Assembly: GCA_907164885.2 (NCBI GenBank)
Contig: OU015501.1
Coordinates: forward strand, 57,977,769-58,041,768
Origin: Dolomedes plantarius
Lineage: Eukaryota > Arthropoda > Arachnida > Araneae > Dolomedidae
DNA length: 64,000 bases
Direction of reading: 5' to 3'
Below the pieces are notes generated by a model. That model was given only the letters and a program-made list of their open reading frames with translations, made no database searches and had not been told where the DNA came from. The translations under genes were made by a program, and so were the position numbers. The first letter of the stretch is position 1. Each line of letters opens with the position of its first letter. This document shows, in pieces, positions 33,870-47,413 of this stretch.

Positions 33870-34569
33870 AGGAAGTCTCGAGTTCAATGTCGCAGACAGC
33901 CAGGTAATGAAAATGTGAAAGATAAATGTGAAAAATCGTGTTTTGAGTTATTGTGACGTTAGATAACACAGCACGAGAAAAGCAATTCGAGTTTGGTTTC
34001 AATTTTAACTACTAAAATTTTTAAATATTGCTTACATGATGAGTACGGTATAAAATATGAGCAGAGAACCAATCAAAACCCCTATTCTAGTGACAAAATT
34101 GTCTGTTATCAAATGATAAGATTTACCAAACTCGTAAATTCGAGGTAAACACTTACTTTGAATCGTTTATGAATAACTCTTTATTTCTACTTACGGCATT
34201 AATTGCATAAGCCGCTTCAAAATAAATAAAAAATGATAGAAATGCCTTCAGTGTAATATCTATATTTTAACTTTAGAATAAAGTTGTGGGCACGTTTCAT
34301 AACATCGTAAGTATGAGATAATATTTTTTTAATTTGTCGATGTCAAAATTCATTAGACATTTTTAAAAACACCACAAAATAATGTCACTTCAACAGACAG
34401 GAAATCGTTGAAAGAATTTCAGATATATCAGGTAATTTCATTTTGTATCACTTGAGGAAAGTATTATTATATTGCATTGAAAACCCTACTGTTTTGAAAG
34501 CTCATTAAACAAAGTACTTTTTGAAAGGCATTTGAAAGGGAACTTAACCGACTAAAGACGGGTTCCACA
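33870..34569. other. Non-coding stretch, nothing recognised
   Basis: AT-rich sequence without a convincing frame. Confidence 0.5.
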
Positions 34570-34739
34570 ACAAATCTAAAAATCGTGTTTTGAAAAGAAA
34601 GGGAAAAGGTTTTTTTAATGATTTGGGATGAGATCACAGTAACTGAGATTTGTTAGAATATCTTATTACAAGTTTGATCAATGGTTAATGCACTTTTAGA
34701 CTTAGAGACACGAACCCTTGGCAACTTCGTCTCGACAAT

Positions 34740-34805
<66 letters not shown>
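34570..34805. repeat. Direct repeat copy 1 ending in (TA)n
   Basis: About 175 bp (GATGAGATCACAGTAACTGA, TTTGATCAATGGTTAATGCA, CTTCGTCTCGACAATTCTCT) recurs at 35338-35537, 762 bp further on. Both copies run into TCTCTCT followed by (TA)n. Confidence 0.88.
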
Positions 34806-34807
<2 letters not shown>

Positions 34808-35337
34808 TGACACGGAGCTTGTTACTACCCATCTCCATTATGTCGTCTTATATCCAACGTTACTCCATTATAACCTATTCCTAAATAATTATTAATGTTA
34901 TAGCAGTCAGTGATTAAAGGCCTGTGGCAAAGAACTACAAATTAATTGCACTTAATAATTTATTTCCGAATATTAACATACCCCGATTCAATTTATTAAT
35001 TATTTTCCAAGAAATCATCTTGATCCTCGTGACGCGTGACCAAACCGATTGAAAAATTCTCCTGCTGTGCTTTAAAACCCTATTGTTTCAAACCGTCTAA
35101 AGCCATACCGCATACTCGTAACGCTAACACCGAAAGTGAGGCTGGGGTGGAGTCACGTTTGATACTATTAATAGACTCTCTCTGTTCACTCAAAAAGGGA
35201 ATTCCCCTGAATTCGCGTCACGTTTCGAAATACGATATGAAAATAGTGGCGAATTACTCCACGAAATTAACTACCTTGATGCCACCCTGTAAATTATTTA
35301 ATTATTGTTCTTTTCCTAATTAATTCTTAACAAAGAA
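34806..35337. other. Spacer between the direct repeats, unrecognised frame
   Basis: A 95-codon plus-strand frame (35036-35323) lies here. It is not low-complexity but has no recognisable domain, signal or repeat, and I do not call it a gene. Confidence 0.4.
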
Positions 35338-35537
35338 ATCTAAAAATCGTGTTCCGAAAAGAAAGGGAAAAGTTTTTCTTTAATGATTTCGGATGAGATC
35401 ACAGTAACTGAGATTTGTTAGAGTAACTTATTACAAGTTTGATCAATGGTTAATGCATTTTTAGACTTAGACTCACGAACCCTTGACAACTTCGTCTCGT
35501 CAATTCTCTCTCTGTATATATATATATATATATATAT
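35338..35537. repeat. Direct repeat copy 2 ending in (TA)n
   Basis: Second copy of the ~175-bp segment at 34570-34748, with roughly a dozen substitutions, ending in (TA)n at 35516-35537. Confidence 0.88.
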
Positions 35538-36746
<1,209 letters not shown>

Positions 36747-36779
36747 TGTTTGTGTTTGTTTGTTTATGTCAGTATGTTT

Positions 36780-36895
36780 AATTTTATTCCCATTGTTACA
36801 CTATAGCTATAGTTTTATATGTCTTTACATGGGGTACGCCAGTCACATATACATTTCCAAGAGGTTCGTGAGGTATAAAAGGTTTAGAACCACTG
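36780..36895. mobile_element. hAT element 3' terminus remnant
   Basis: GAGGTATAAAAGGTTTAGAACCACTG ends at 36895 (read as GGTTTAGAACCACTG). It resembles the right end of hAT elements whose left end is CAGTGGTTCTCAACC. The matching left end is not found; the (TA)n/(GT)n tracts intervene. Confidence 0.38.
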
Positions 36896-36899
36896 TCCT

Positions 36900-37397
36900 A
36901 AGGTGGTTTACTTTATACTTTAGTCCTGGTGCGTAATATATTTCCGAAATTGTCAACCTGTCAATGAAGGATACTGAATCCCCTCAAGTTGTACTAACTT
37001 CTGGTCGGAAGAGTTTTGTGACTAGATCACGCGCTCTTTAAACTCATCATCATACAGTGAACAGTGCTGCCACCGTACTGTTACTCACTTTCTGAGAACT
37101 TTATTAATGTTAAAGATTACTAAACAAAGAAAGGTGATGGGGCGGCTGAATGTTACAATCTCGAATTTTAGTACAGATGCTGGGGTAATTAAATAATAAC
37201 ATGTAATACGGGGGAAAAAGATTATTTATAATAAACAATTATTTCATGCAATTAATTTTATCTAATTATCTGCAGCCGTAATACTATAATAAGTCTGTAT
37301 ATATCAGTATATAGATTTATTATAGTATATACATAAATAAGCATTAAACAGCAGTAAATATTGAATTTCAATGTTTTTCGGTAGTCATATTCATATA
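36900..37397. other. Non-coding stretch, nothing recognised
   Basis: No convincing frame. An ATACTATAATAAGTCTGTAT / ATTTATTATAGTATAT inverted pair near 37281-37332 gives a small AT hairpin. Confidence 0.45.
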
Positions 37398-39139
37398 CCG
37401 GGTGTTTCAAAAATTCGGTACAAACCTAAAACACGATAAAAAAGATTTATGGGTTAGAGAGACATGCTGTTTGCAGATGAATATTCAGTGTGGTATGAGA
37501 TTTTGCATGACACAAAAAATTAGTTCAAAATCTCGATAATAGAGGGCGCTCCTGTTGCTGCAGGGGGAAACCACAACAACAACAACAACCAAAAAGAAAA
37601 AATAAAGAAAAGGGAAAAAAAGTATTAATTGGGAAGTGAGACATTTTATTTCAGTATGATTTACAGCTGCAAATGCTCAATATGTCCACGCGACATTCCA
37701 ATACTGAATGCAGTCGTAGTATTACGCCCGATACAACATGAAACGGCATATCAACGGGAATGGCAGCTACCTCCTGCTGTATGGCATCTTTCAGTGCTGG
37801 TAAGGACTGGGGATTTCCTCTATAGACCCGTGATTTGAGGTAGCCCCACAACCAGAAATTACAGGGTGTGAGATCTGGTGATCTCGGAGGCCATTCAAGT
37901 CTGCTATGCCTGCTGAATAGGCAATCGGTGCCAAACATAGACCGTAGTAATTCCCTCACTTGACGTGCCGTGTGCGGTGGAGCTCCATTGTATATTAAAA
38001 CGGTTGTGTCCAGTTCATTACGTTCCTGTAGGTTGGGAAGGACAATGGTACGTAACAAATCATAATACCCTGGATATGTTATGGAGCAAGTTTTTAGACC
38101 TGTGGGACAACGCTCCTCAAAGAACAAAGGACCGATCATGAACGATGCGGTAAATCCACACCACACAATCATTTTTGCTGGCTGCAACGGTACTTCAGCG
38201 TACTCATGAGGGTTTCTAGTAGCCCAAATGCGGTAATTTTGAGAATCTATTTCCCCATCTAGCAAGAAATGTGCCTCATCCGTACATAAAATGTTAAATT
38301 TCCAAGCATCATCGTTCTCCATCTTCGAAAAGACCCACCGTGCAAATGTTTCGGTCCATCTTCTTGAAGCAGTTGCTGAACATGTTGGATTTTATACGGA
38401 TACTTTCGTAATATCATTCGGAGGGCTCTCCAAACTGTTGTTACTGGTATGTCTGAGACACGGGAAACTGCACGAGCACTGGCTCTTCCGTGCGGTGATG
38501 ACTGAGCTTCGTTATCAATGTTCGTCGACGATTGCGGCCACTGTACTAGATTTAGATGGTTTCTCACTCCGTGGCACATCTTGAACAGAACCTGTTGCCT
38601 CAAATCGCCGCACTATTGGCAGCAATCCAAAAGCTGAAAGTAGTCCTTTCTAGGTTTCACCCTTTTCGTATAGTACAGTTTAATTAGTAACGCTTTATCT
38701 TGAGACGATAACATGGCGACCGCGACTAGTAGTAGATATGAGTAGCCCGCGTGCGATTCTGCTTTTATCAATGCATGCCTGGATACATGTCATATGACGC
38801 CAGATGACACATTTGCATATGACAGTAGGTACCATAGGCATTTTTCAATCACAATAACATCATACACCATTATTATTTTTGCGTATTAAAACTGCGCATG
38901 CAGTATTCACTAAAATTTTTGTAACCAAATTTTGAGCTGTGTGAGCGATATGGAACTATTCCATGGAAGTATGTGCAATAGCACCCTCTGTTGTCAAGAT
39001 GTTGAACTAAGAAACTTTTTCGTGTCATACAAAATCCCGTACCCCGGTGATATTCATCTGCAAGCTGCATGTCTCTCCGTCCCATAGATTTTTTTTATCG
39101 TGTTTTACGTTTGCACCGAATTTTTGAAACCCCCGTGCA
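37398..39139 (-). mobile_element. Tc1/mariner-superfamily element with ~150-bp terminal inverted repeats
   Basis: The left repeat (37398-37549) and right repeat (38981-39139) are complementary over about 150 bp, including GTTTCAAAAATTCGGT, AAACACGATAAAAAA, GAGAGACATGC, TTGCAGATGAATAT and TTAGTTCAA. The ends are GGGTGTTTCAAAAATTC-like and flanked by TA. Such long terminal repeats are unusual for Tc1 but known for related IS630-type families. The interior encodes a broken transposase on the minus strand. Confidence 0.85.
37651..38603 (-). pseudogene. Transposase of the long-TIR element, frameshifted, two catalytic Asp to Asn
   Basis: The N-terminal part (38259-38603 frame) reads VSRVSDIPVTTVWRALRMIL then KYPYKIQHVQQLL, a helix-turn-helix. 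A frameshift near 38322-38340 leads into the 223-codon catalytic frame, with ILCTDEAHFLLDG (first Asp), VWCGF, VLIYNGAPPHTARQV and PPRSPDLTPCNFWLWGYLKS. In relatives the second motif is Y-D-GAPPHTA and the third PCDFWLWG, so both later catalytic Asp are Asn here. I count 42 residues between those two positions. The element can no longer encode an active enzyme. Confidence 0.8.
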
Positions 39140-39144
39140 TACAT

Positions 39145-42039
39145 TTATATGCTCTGTGAATGTCAGAATAACCCTCAAATTATTCCTATTTTAATTACAA
39201 TCTATCGCAAATCTTGAGTTCTATGCAGAAGTGTTATTAACCATCAGGCTGTATTTGATTAAATTTTACTAAATAGTTTTTGAGAATGTGCAGTGTTTGT
39301 GTGTATAGTAAATTTGTCTAGTGTCTGTTCTTATCTTTTCGGCTATGTCTTTCTGAGGAGCCCCATAACAAGGGCGAAACCGATGTCCAAAGCCATTGGA
39401 GAGGTATGTTTTTGCTTTCATGACCCTTCCCATGAGGGCGTGTTCCATGCATTTTTTCGTCTAGTGTGTATAGTTGAAAGTTTAACTATGGATAAACATT
39501 TTAACCAATTTATTTAAACCACACTATTTTTACCATATTGATGAAGAACTAAATTAATTTGACTGAATTAGAAAATTACCTTATCGAGAGATATTTATGC
39601 TATTACTGACAAATAATCTTCAGCCACTGATTTTTTTTTCACTTTTTTTTATATAGAAATTATATTTTTGAGAGTCATAACATTTTAATGTACATTGTAA
39701 TTACCAATTCAACAATATATATTTCTTACAAATCTGACTTTTTCCAAACAAGGGTAATAAAATAAGTACATTCGTATTTACATGACCTCACCTCATTAAC
39801 AATTATCTTATGCAGGAGAAGCAGCTTTTTATAGAAACATGTTACATTTATAGAGATAATTATGGACATCATTTCTGAGACATCCTTTATCATCTATTTA
39901 ATTTTGTACTGTTACATTAGTTATCGAAAGATACCACGTTTAGAGGCTGACAAATCTTGTAATTATGTCTAAACTACACTGTTCGTCATTTAATTGATGA
40001 CATTTGTTGAATAGTGTATAGACCATTCGATGCAGAAGCAGGTTGTTTTCAAATATATCTTTTTAAAGTTGATTTCTTCTATTGTAAGACTACTTATATC
40101 CGAAAAGGGCAACACAGTAATTAGAATAATGACAAAAAGGGCAGTGTGGTCAATCGTAGGCAACGGTTTGAAGACGGGATTTGTAGAACTTTTTTTCACC
40201 AGTTTTTTATATTAGTTGCCGTAGAGTTGGAGTTTCCAGGTGATTAAAATTCCGTTAAGAGCAATGCTGGCAAGGGCCGTATCTTCTTGTGAATGGCATC
40301 TAAAACTCCCATCTGCTCCAGTTTTGACATCGTATTTCAAACGTATTTAATTGGAAGTGCGTGTTTACATCCGGGAAGCGTGTTACAGATTAGGCAATTT
40401 TTTGGGATCTGTTAGTTCTTCAAATTAATTGACGTAAAAATAGAGAAGGAATACGAATCTCCCAAAGGCTTCGTGTGCAGTTTTAAAACTATGATTTTTT
40501 CGTTTAAAATTGAAGGTGCAAAAAACAGACCTAGATCAATAACTCGAATATCATCACGTGTAAAGAGATTAGTTTCTCTAGAGGAGAAAGGTAATGCAAC
40601 TAAATGCAGTTTACAAAAACGCATATTTTAAAAATTAAGGGGACAGTGGACCTTCAAATCTAACTTTTTTTGTTTTCAATGGATTTGCTTGAAATTTGAA
40701 TATGTGATTAGTACCATAGATAAGTAAAAGTGGTTAAAATTTAGTGATGAAATATTAATAAGGTATGAATTTTGAATTATTAATTATATTAAAAATTGGC
40801 CGAATTTAATATGTTCTATACGCATTGTTTTGCATATACTATGATAATTTTTGTTTACAGGATACCTTATAGAACTAACAATGAAACTTATTGCTTATTT
40901 TAAGCATTCATTAAAAATATAAAGAGAAAAAAAATAATAACAGTGAAAACACCCTTTTTATTACGCAAAATATCTTTAAATCATCTTTTCAAGTACAAAA
41001 TTTAAAAATTCTGAGCTACGAAGCATAATTATTTTCAATAAGATTTATTTTATATACAGTTGAGTATATAAAACTTAAATTTAAAAGCAATACGATAATT
41101 AGAAATGCGCCTGGAGCAGTTTGAATATTCGTGTGACATGAAAATTTTTATTTTGAGAAAAACACATTTAAAGTTATTCCTATTAGTAACCACATAATAT
41201 CTAAATTAAATACAAATGCCTATAACTAGGAAAGTAATCACAGAAATTAAAAATCCTTTTTGCAACACATTCCTACTCGTCCGTAGTTTCACAATTCAAT
41301 AAAATTTTTAAAAAATCAAGTTTTTGGACAAATTTCACAATTTTGAAAGTCCACTGTCTCCTTAAGCTGTTTATTAGCATGGGATTATATATGCAGTTAT
41401 TTATGAATAGTTTGAAACAAAAAGTGTTATTAATATTTTGAGACAAGTTTCATGCAATCGCAATTTATATCAATTCTTTTCCAAGAGTATATCATTATCA
41501 GTAATCTTCTATATTGCAAATAAAGGAGAACTTCTAAAGAGTACCAATATTGTAAAAACATATGTTTTTAAGCTTGTATATCAGATATTTTCTCTAATTT
41601 GTACATTACAAAGTATCCTATCGTTTCATAAAATATGTTACAAGTTCTGCATGTCTGCTAATTGCTAGTATATTTCTTGACTACTTTTACATTAAAATAT
41701 TTGTTCTACTATTTTAAAACTTTTGCAATTTTTTTAACTTCGCACCAACTGCCTCATAAAGAGTGTAACATGTATGCATACGGCGTAACTTTTATGTTTA
41801 CTTAATAATATGTTTTATTTAATTAAATGATAGGACCAGATAATAACATTGTTTAAAGAAATACTAAATTCACAAAAGCAGTTTGAAATAAACTTGCTAA
41901 CTTTATGCATCAATGGTTTTGTGCCTGGTACGAAGTTCAAACTGAGCATGTGGCGCAAATTGTACATTTAATTAAAAACCCATGAAGCTCAAACATTTTG
42001 AAAAAGGGGGAGAAGTTTATAAATCTTTTTTAAAAGTCT
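39145..42039. other. Non-coding stretch, nothing recognised
   Basis: About 2.9 kb of AT-rich DNA. Short open frames (for example 39293-39517, 40030-40215, 41438-41668) have no domains. No terminal repeats or tandem arrays were noticed. Confidence 0.45.
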
Positions 42040-42070
42040 CTTTGAGTAAGGGTTATACCCTTACTCAAAG
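42040..42070. repeat. Perfect 14-bp-arm palindrome with 3-nt loop
   Basis: CTTTGAGTAAGGGT, TAT, then the exact complement ACCCTTACTCAAAG. A TATGATAGG doublet follows directly (42071-42105). Confidence 0.9.
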
Positions 42071-42396
42071 TATGATAGGTATGATAGACTAAGTATGATA
42101 GGTTCACACGATCTCCTGTTAAACAAAGAGGACCTTTTCCATTCAAATATTTTTACATTTATTCATTCAAATATGTCAAAATTTTCAAAATTCCCGTTGT
42201 TTTTCCTGTCCAAATATTGTACTTAATCAGTAAATGATACACGGACAGCTAAATCCCAGAGTGAAAATTTTTACGCTTCCGTCCGCTTTTCAGCCGTAGT
42301 AGAAGAAAAAAAGCATTTTGCATTCATTGGATGGAAATCCAACTGACAAAATTTCGTCCGAAAATTACATTTTCGCAATTGGAGTCAACTGTTTAA

Positions 42397-42947
42397 GGCT
42401 GCTATGTACTAACCCCATTGGATTCGCTCACCTCAATTTTAACCTATGGAGAAAATTTGTCCACGGATTGCCGACTTGGATTCAAAGATTTTTTTTTTTA
42501 AATTGTACTCCGTCATACAGAAAGAAATTTTACATTTGTGTACATTTTTCGTTTTTTTTTTAAATGCAATTAATATTTTAAAATTTAAATTTTTCGGGGA
42601 AAAATCTGGTATAGTGTGTTTTAAACGCTCATAAATTCCTTCGGTGGACGAAATTTATAAAATGAATCCTGTAGCGCTTTGCAGAAAAGTTCAGGCTACC
42701 TGACAATACCAATTTTATTTGATTATCAGCATTTATGTACCAGTAAATAGTTGACAAAAATATATTTTAAATAAACAATTTGGGGCAGGGCTTAACCCCC
42801 CTATAGAGAGAGAGCCATTATAATCCCTCAAAATGTCAATCCTAAGGGGGGTGGAATTCTTGAACTGTCAATTGGACTCCTCCCACCACAAGAGTCTGCT
42901 AGAAGAGGAAAAGGGAAATACGATTTTTTTCTTAGTACATAGCAGCC
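42397..42947. mobile_element. TTAA-flanked MITE with perfect 16-bp terminal inverted repeats
   Basis: GGCTGCTATGTACTAA at 42397-42412 is exactly complementary to 42932-42947, and TTAA lies outside both ends (42393-42396 and 42948-42951). A TTAA target and a GG/CC start are piggyBac traits (Kolobok also uses TTAA). The 551-bp interior has no transposase. Confidence 0.87.
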
Positions 42948-42951
42948 TTAA

Positions 42952-45900
42952 GGAATAAGTTGTGTGTTTGTGTAACATCAAAATGTCAAACCAGTCAATT
43001 CAGTATTGACCATGTGTACTTCTCAAATAAAATTAATAATAACAAATCATGAAAAGTTTGCTCGGGAACGAAACTTCTGTTCTTTCTTATAAAGGAAATA
43101 ACTCGAAAATTCAATATGCGTATAAGCATATGATAAACAGAATAATACAATTTTGGGATTTACAATTCATTATTCTAAACACAATCATTGAAAGGGAAAG
43201 TACAGATTTATTAATCCTATGACAAATACACACCTTACCTATAATACATTTAAATAGAGGAAATCCAGAAGAGATGTGAACTTTTTTTCAAAAGTTCTGC
43301 TAAAATTGTTTTGTAAAAATAAAGCATTGTGTAAAATTTTTACACGCTTGACGTTTGAGTAACATATTGAGGATTTCATCTCTATTTCTCTATTCCCCAA
43401 GTACAACGTGCAGAAAATGCGGATGCTTTAAAAATTTTGACAAAATGTACCTTTTAATTCAAATGATTAATTGTGTGCTATCAAAAACTCAATCTTTAAG
43501 TAAGAACTGGAGTCCTTAAACTAAAGTCCACATTATGAGCTCTGAAAATGTTTTGAGGGGAAAGTTGATATGGTTGGAATTTAATTAAATATTTATTTTT
43601 CGACTAATTCTTTCAGAAGGGACTTAATTTTTCGAAATTAAGTTTGGACAGTCATGGAAAGGTTATTTGAAAAATTACTTATTCTGATCTCAGTGACATT
43701 CAAAACCTACATCTTCTAAAATTTGTTTTTTAATAATGCATATTTAAAACTTTCTTAAAAGTAAATGTGTATTTAAAGAGAGAGTAAAATTCAGCAAGAG
43801 TTGAACGTGGAGAATAAAATCTTAAAGTGTTGAAATGTGTGGATGGTAATACCTTTAATCATCTATAACCTTTGTAAATGAAACAACAAAACTTATTGTA
43901 CATCACCCGCCCTCTACACACTGTTCTCCTATGATACACATTGATTTTACAAATGCTTTCTACTAAATTTCAGTGCGTCACTTCCGGAATGTTACCATTC
44001 TCAAGCATAGCCATTATCAGCGAAGTCGCAGAGAGTGGTTGGACCATCTAAAGATGGGCTAAATGCTTAATAAACTTTTTTCGTTTAAATTTCTAATTCA
44101 GAAACCTGTGGAAAAGATACTGAGGTATACAGAAAAAAAGGGAAATGCATAAAACTGCAAAAGAGAACAAAATGTAGAAAATACATAGACAAGAAAAGCA
44201 ATTAAGGTAACATTCTCATACCATCACGAGACTCCCAGTAACGTCCGTACAGATAACGCCCAGTAAATGCAGAGCAGAACATGATGTTCTTACATTCCAT
44301 GTTGGCGGAATTGCAAAGAGGCCATACAGGGCTAGAAAAAAAATCCCCATTTTTTTTTAAATGCACAGACAAGGGTAGTGTTTGGTTGTAATCCTGAAAA
44401 CAGTCACTGCAATTTCTCGTGGGCCATCGAGAAGGCCATTCAGACTTAATAAACGTTTGTTTGGATTAATATATGGCATTATTTTTAATTCCTGATTTTC
44501 AAAACATAGCCTTAAAATTCTTTGCAGTGTAAGAGCCAGACGTTGTGAAAAACCCCAAGTAAACATTTAGAAGTGTTTTCCACACATTTGGTGTTATTGG
44601 ATCTACTTGGGTATTGAATTGGAAATATGGTTGTTCTTAGATAAATATAAAACTAGTTCATGTCTGGATGAAAGACTTTCTATTGTTATTTGTCCCTTCC
44701 CACGAATTTCTCGCAATCTTATTTTGTCTACCAACGACAAGGTAAGACACCGACAACAACAATCATCGAAAGGCATCATTTGAATTGTCGTAGCATTTGT
44801 GTCACCTAACCTAACAACTCTCGCCTGTCATTACCTCTCGGATATTTTTTTCAGCATAAATATTTCCCAACTGCTTAACTCTCGTATTCATCGATATTTC
44901 AACCGTAGATTGATTAGATCAGTACCCTGAGGGTTATTAGAGTATAATAACATAGTTTGTCATATAACACCCACATTATCTCTCTAAATGTTTCCCAATA
45001 CTGTTACCAATTTTTTTTACACTTATTCAACTGATCTCAAACTACCTTACCGGATATTAAAATACCAGGATTGGAACCCGGTATCTATTAGCAGGAAAGA
45101 AACTCTTAACATTGCACGAGGTGAACTCGCTTGCATTTTTCACGAATAAGTCTGATAATTTGTTTTGTTATTCTGAAGGATCTGTCAGTGCTGAGTATCA
45201 TTTATTTTTACGAATATTTAGTTTTTATTTATTCCTCGATTTTTTTCAGAATTTTGATAATCAACCCTTAATAAGAATTACATTTTTAACCCTTTATGAT
45301 AATGCATTTTATCCTGTGTTAAGGTACATGGATCAGCTGATATATGAAAATAACGTCTTGTCAGAGTTTCTATACGAATGTGTCTGTCAAAAGAAACAAA
45401 ACGAAATAACTGTAATAAACTACCAATTGAAGGCATAAATGATTCTTAAGCGATCACTGCACTTGCCTTAGGTCCAATTCAAAATTATTATCTTTTACAA
45501 TAGAAGATTGCCTCGTCGATCTCATGACACAGAAAGACTTCAGATAATGAGAAGTTCTCCTCTAACTTCTATCGTACTTGAAAAAAACAGAAATGAACTA
45601 CGATATTCATAATTGTCACTTGCCAATAATATTCCACGTTCATTACCTCCTTTCGTTTAACTTCTTGTTTCTCCGTTCGGGGTCATCAACCTTGAAGTGA
45701 GTATGACTGTAAATACATAAGGAATAAATCGGAGTGGTTGAAATTTAATCTTAAAAATCTCAATGGCTTTCTTTTTTTTCTACCCGTAGCATTAAAGATT
45801 ATAGAGTTTGGAAAAATTTATTGTATTCGTTGAATAATATTCTAGCCATTCCTTAACAGTACCCATTGAGAAAAACGGAGAAATAAAAAGTTTAATACTT

Positions 45901-46010
45901 TATAAAAGTTTTCCTGATCACACAGAGTTTATACGGTTAAGGAATAGTATTTTATAGGGCTAAAACACAGTTTTAATAGATATAAAACAGTTTGTTAATT
46001 TTTTGATAGC
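42952..46010. other. Non-coding stretch, mostly featureless
   Basis: About 3 kb of AT-rich DNA without a gene call. Open frames at 44357-44566 (-) and 45112-45438 (+) lack recognisable features. A possible SINE B box lies near 45068. Confidence 0.42.
45061..45122 (-). mobile_element. Possible tRNA-SINE head
   Basis: On the minus strand CGGGTTCCAATCC (complement of 45068-45080) fits a B box and an A-box-like TGCAATGTTAAGAG lies about 35 bp upstream. No body or tail was recognised. Confidence 0.3.
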
Positions 46011-46014
46011 TTAA

Positions 46015-46101
46015 TCTTTAGCTTACGGGGCCTATTTTCCCGATTCCCTCTTTAGAACAAGAAATTTCATACTTCATTTGTAAGAACGGTCATTAAGGGG
46101 G

Positions 46102-46148
<47 letters not shown>

Positions 46149-46201
46149 TTCTTGAGCCCCTATTCTTGGGATACATTTTATCCCACCCCGTAAGGAAAAG
46201 G
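46015..46201. mobile_element. TTAA-flanked MITE with central (TA)n (uninterrupted copy)
   Basis: The ends are imperfect complements: TCTTTAGCTTACGGGG and CCCCGTAAGGAAAAGG. TTAA lies outside each (46011-46014 and 46202-46205). The middle is (TA)n at about 46106-46145. It matches the two halves of the element at 20048-21283 and so represents the empty site for the retroelement inserted there. Confidence 0.8.
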
Positions 46202-46205
46202 TTAA

Positions 46206-47226
46206 TATGGCAAAATTTCATTTTAGGGTGTATATTATTTTGTTAATTTTAACATACAAGTAAATAAAAGCTAATGAAATCACAAAGAAAGTCTACTTAA
46301 CTTTTGTTCGCCTTACACGCTGAAGGAACAATTTTACACGTTTATAGATTATTTTATTTTCTTACAGAGCCACAAAAATTTCAGTTGATCAAAAAAATTT
46401 CTGTTGTGGCATTTCACAAATATATGAAATTGTACACTTCGGAGGTTAAATATTTTATATCTTCAGCATCTGTTAATTATAGAAAGTTTTCTGTTATTTA
46501 TAAAATGTCTCAAAATGTTTGATCCAAAATGTCTCAAACAAAATCAAAATTATCCTTACCTTGGAATTTCAATGGTAATATATTGGTATCTATGGTCAAA
46601 AATGAATATTAAAAAAGTTACTTAGGATTATTATCATCGCTAACATGGAAACGAATATTTTTTCATGCTTGTTTTCGACACTCTTTCCTTTTATAATTAA
46701 AAAAAGTACCCTTAGAGGCGGAGCCTGACTTTTTTTCTCCTCGTTTAATTTTTTCGAGAATCATTTGCGATTAGCAAGAAACAGCATTTTTATTACTTCA
46801 TTTACTTTTATGAATGAAAACCGTTGTAAATGTAAACTGATGTCAATGAATGGTGACCGTAACTCATCCGGGCGGGCACCGATCCTCGAAAAAAAAAATG
46901 GCCTACAAATATACAGGAAACGGAGCAATTTTTTTTTCTCATGAAAGTACATAAATGTTACATATTTGGAAAGAGCTTCGAAAACTGATAATTTTTCTGC
47001 GTACACTTATTCTGTTAATTCATTAGTTTTAGAGATATTTTCATTCTAAAATCACTCACTGCTGAGAATCCAAATCATCTGGTGCAGTGGTGCTGCCATC
47101 TGTCGGCAGCGACGGGAATGAAAATTGAAAGGAATTTATTCACTTGAATTTAATACATTTGTAGGCTTTTTTTCTTTTGTGGGGACCGAAGTACATAAAT
47201 ATGTTACACGGATGGCTTGAGCGTAG
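46206..47226. other. Non-coding stretch, nothing recognised
   Basis: AT-rich, with a GCTGCC...GGCAGC inverted pair near 47091-47110 (GCTGCCATCTGTCGGCAGC), a motif often seen near DNA-transposon ends. No open frame of note. Confidence 0.42.
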
Positions 47227-47266
47227 CTAGGCGAAGCCCGAGCCTAGCCGGGCTTCGCCCGGCTAG
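47227..47266. repeat. GC-rich overlapping hairpins
   Basis: CTAGCCGGGC, loop TTC, GCCCGGCTAG is a perfect 10-bp-arm palindrome at 47244-47266. It overlaps a second inverted pair CTAGGC...GCCTAG at 47227-47247, and GGCGAAGCCC pairs with GGGCTTCGCC. GC content is about 70% against an AT-rich background. The CTAG-T at the end recalls a Helitron 3' terminus, but no 5' TC end was found. Confidence 0.8.
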
Positions 47267-47413
47267 TAGACAATATTTAGATAGAACTGTCTGGCGAGGC
47301 AGGTCATAAATGTGAATAACCTGCTCTTATGTCAGCTATTATAACGTGAATATCTAGGTGGGATAACTCTGTGTTGTATGGGTGTAGACAAAAGGTCTTA
47401 TAAATAACAAAAG

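Noticed and set aside
35036..35323. 95-codon plus-strand open frame
   Set aside because: No recognisable domain; short open frames of this size occur by chance and nothing supports expression.
34570..35537. LTR pair of a small retrotransposon
   Set aside because: The direct repeats lack TG..CA ends, a primer-binding site or target duplication, and the spacer has no retroviral-type domain.
45112..45438. 108-codon plus-strand open frame
   Set aside because: Phe/Leu-rich in AT-rich DNA, without domain or membrane pattern that is convincing.
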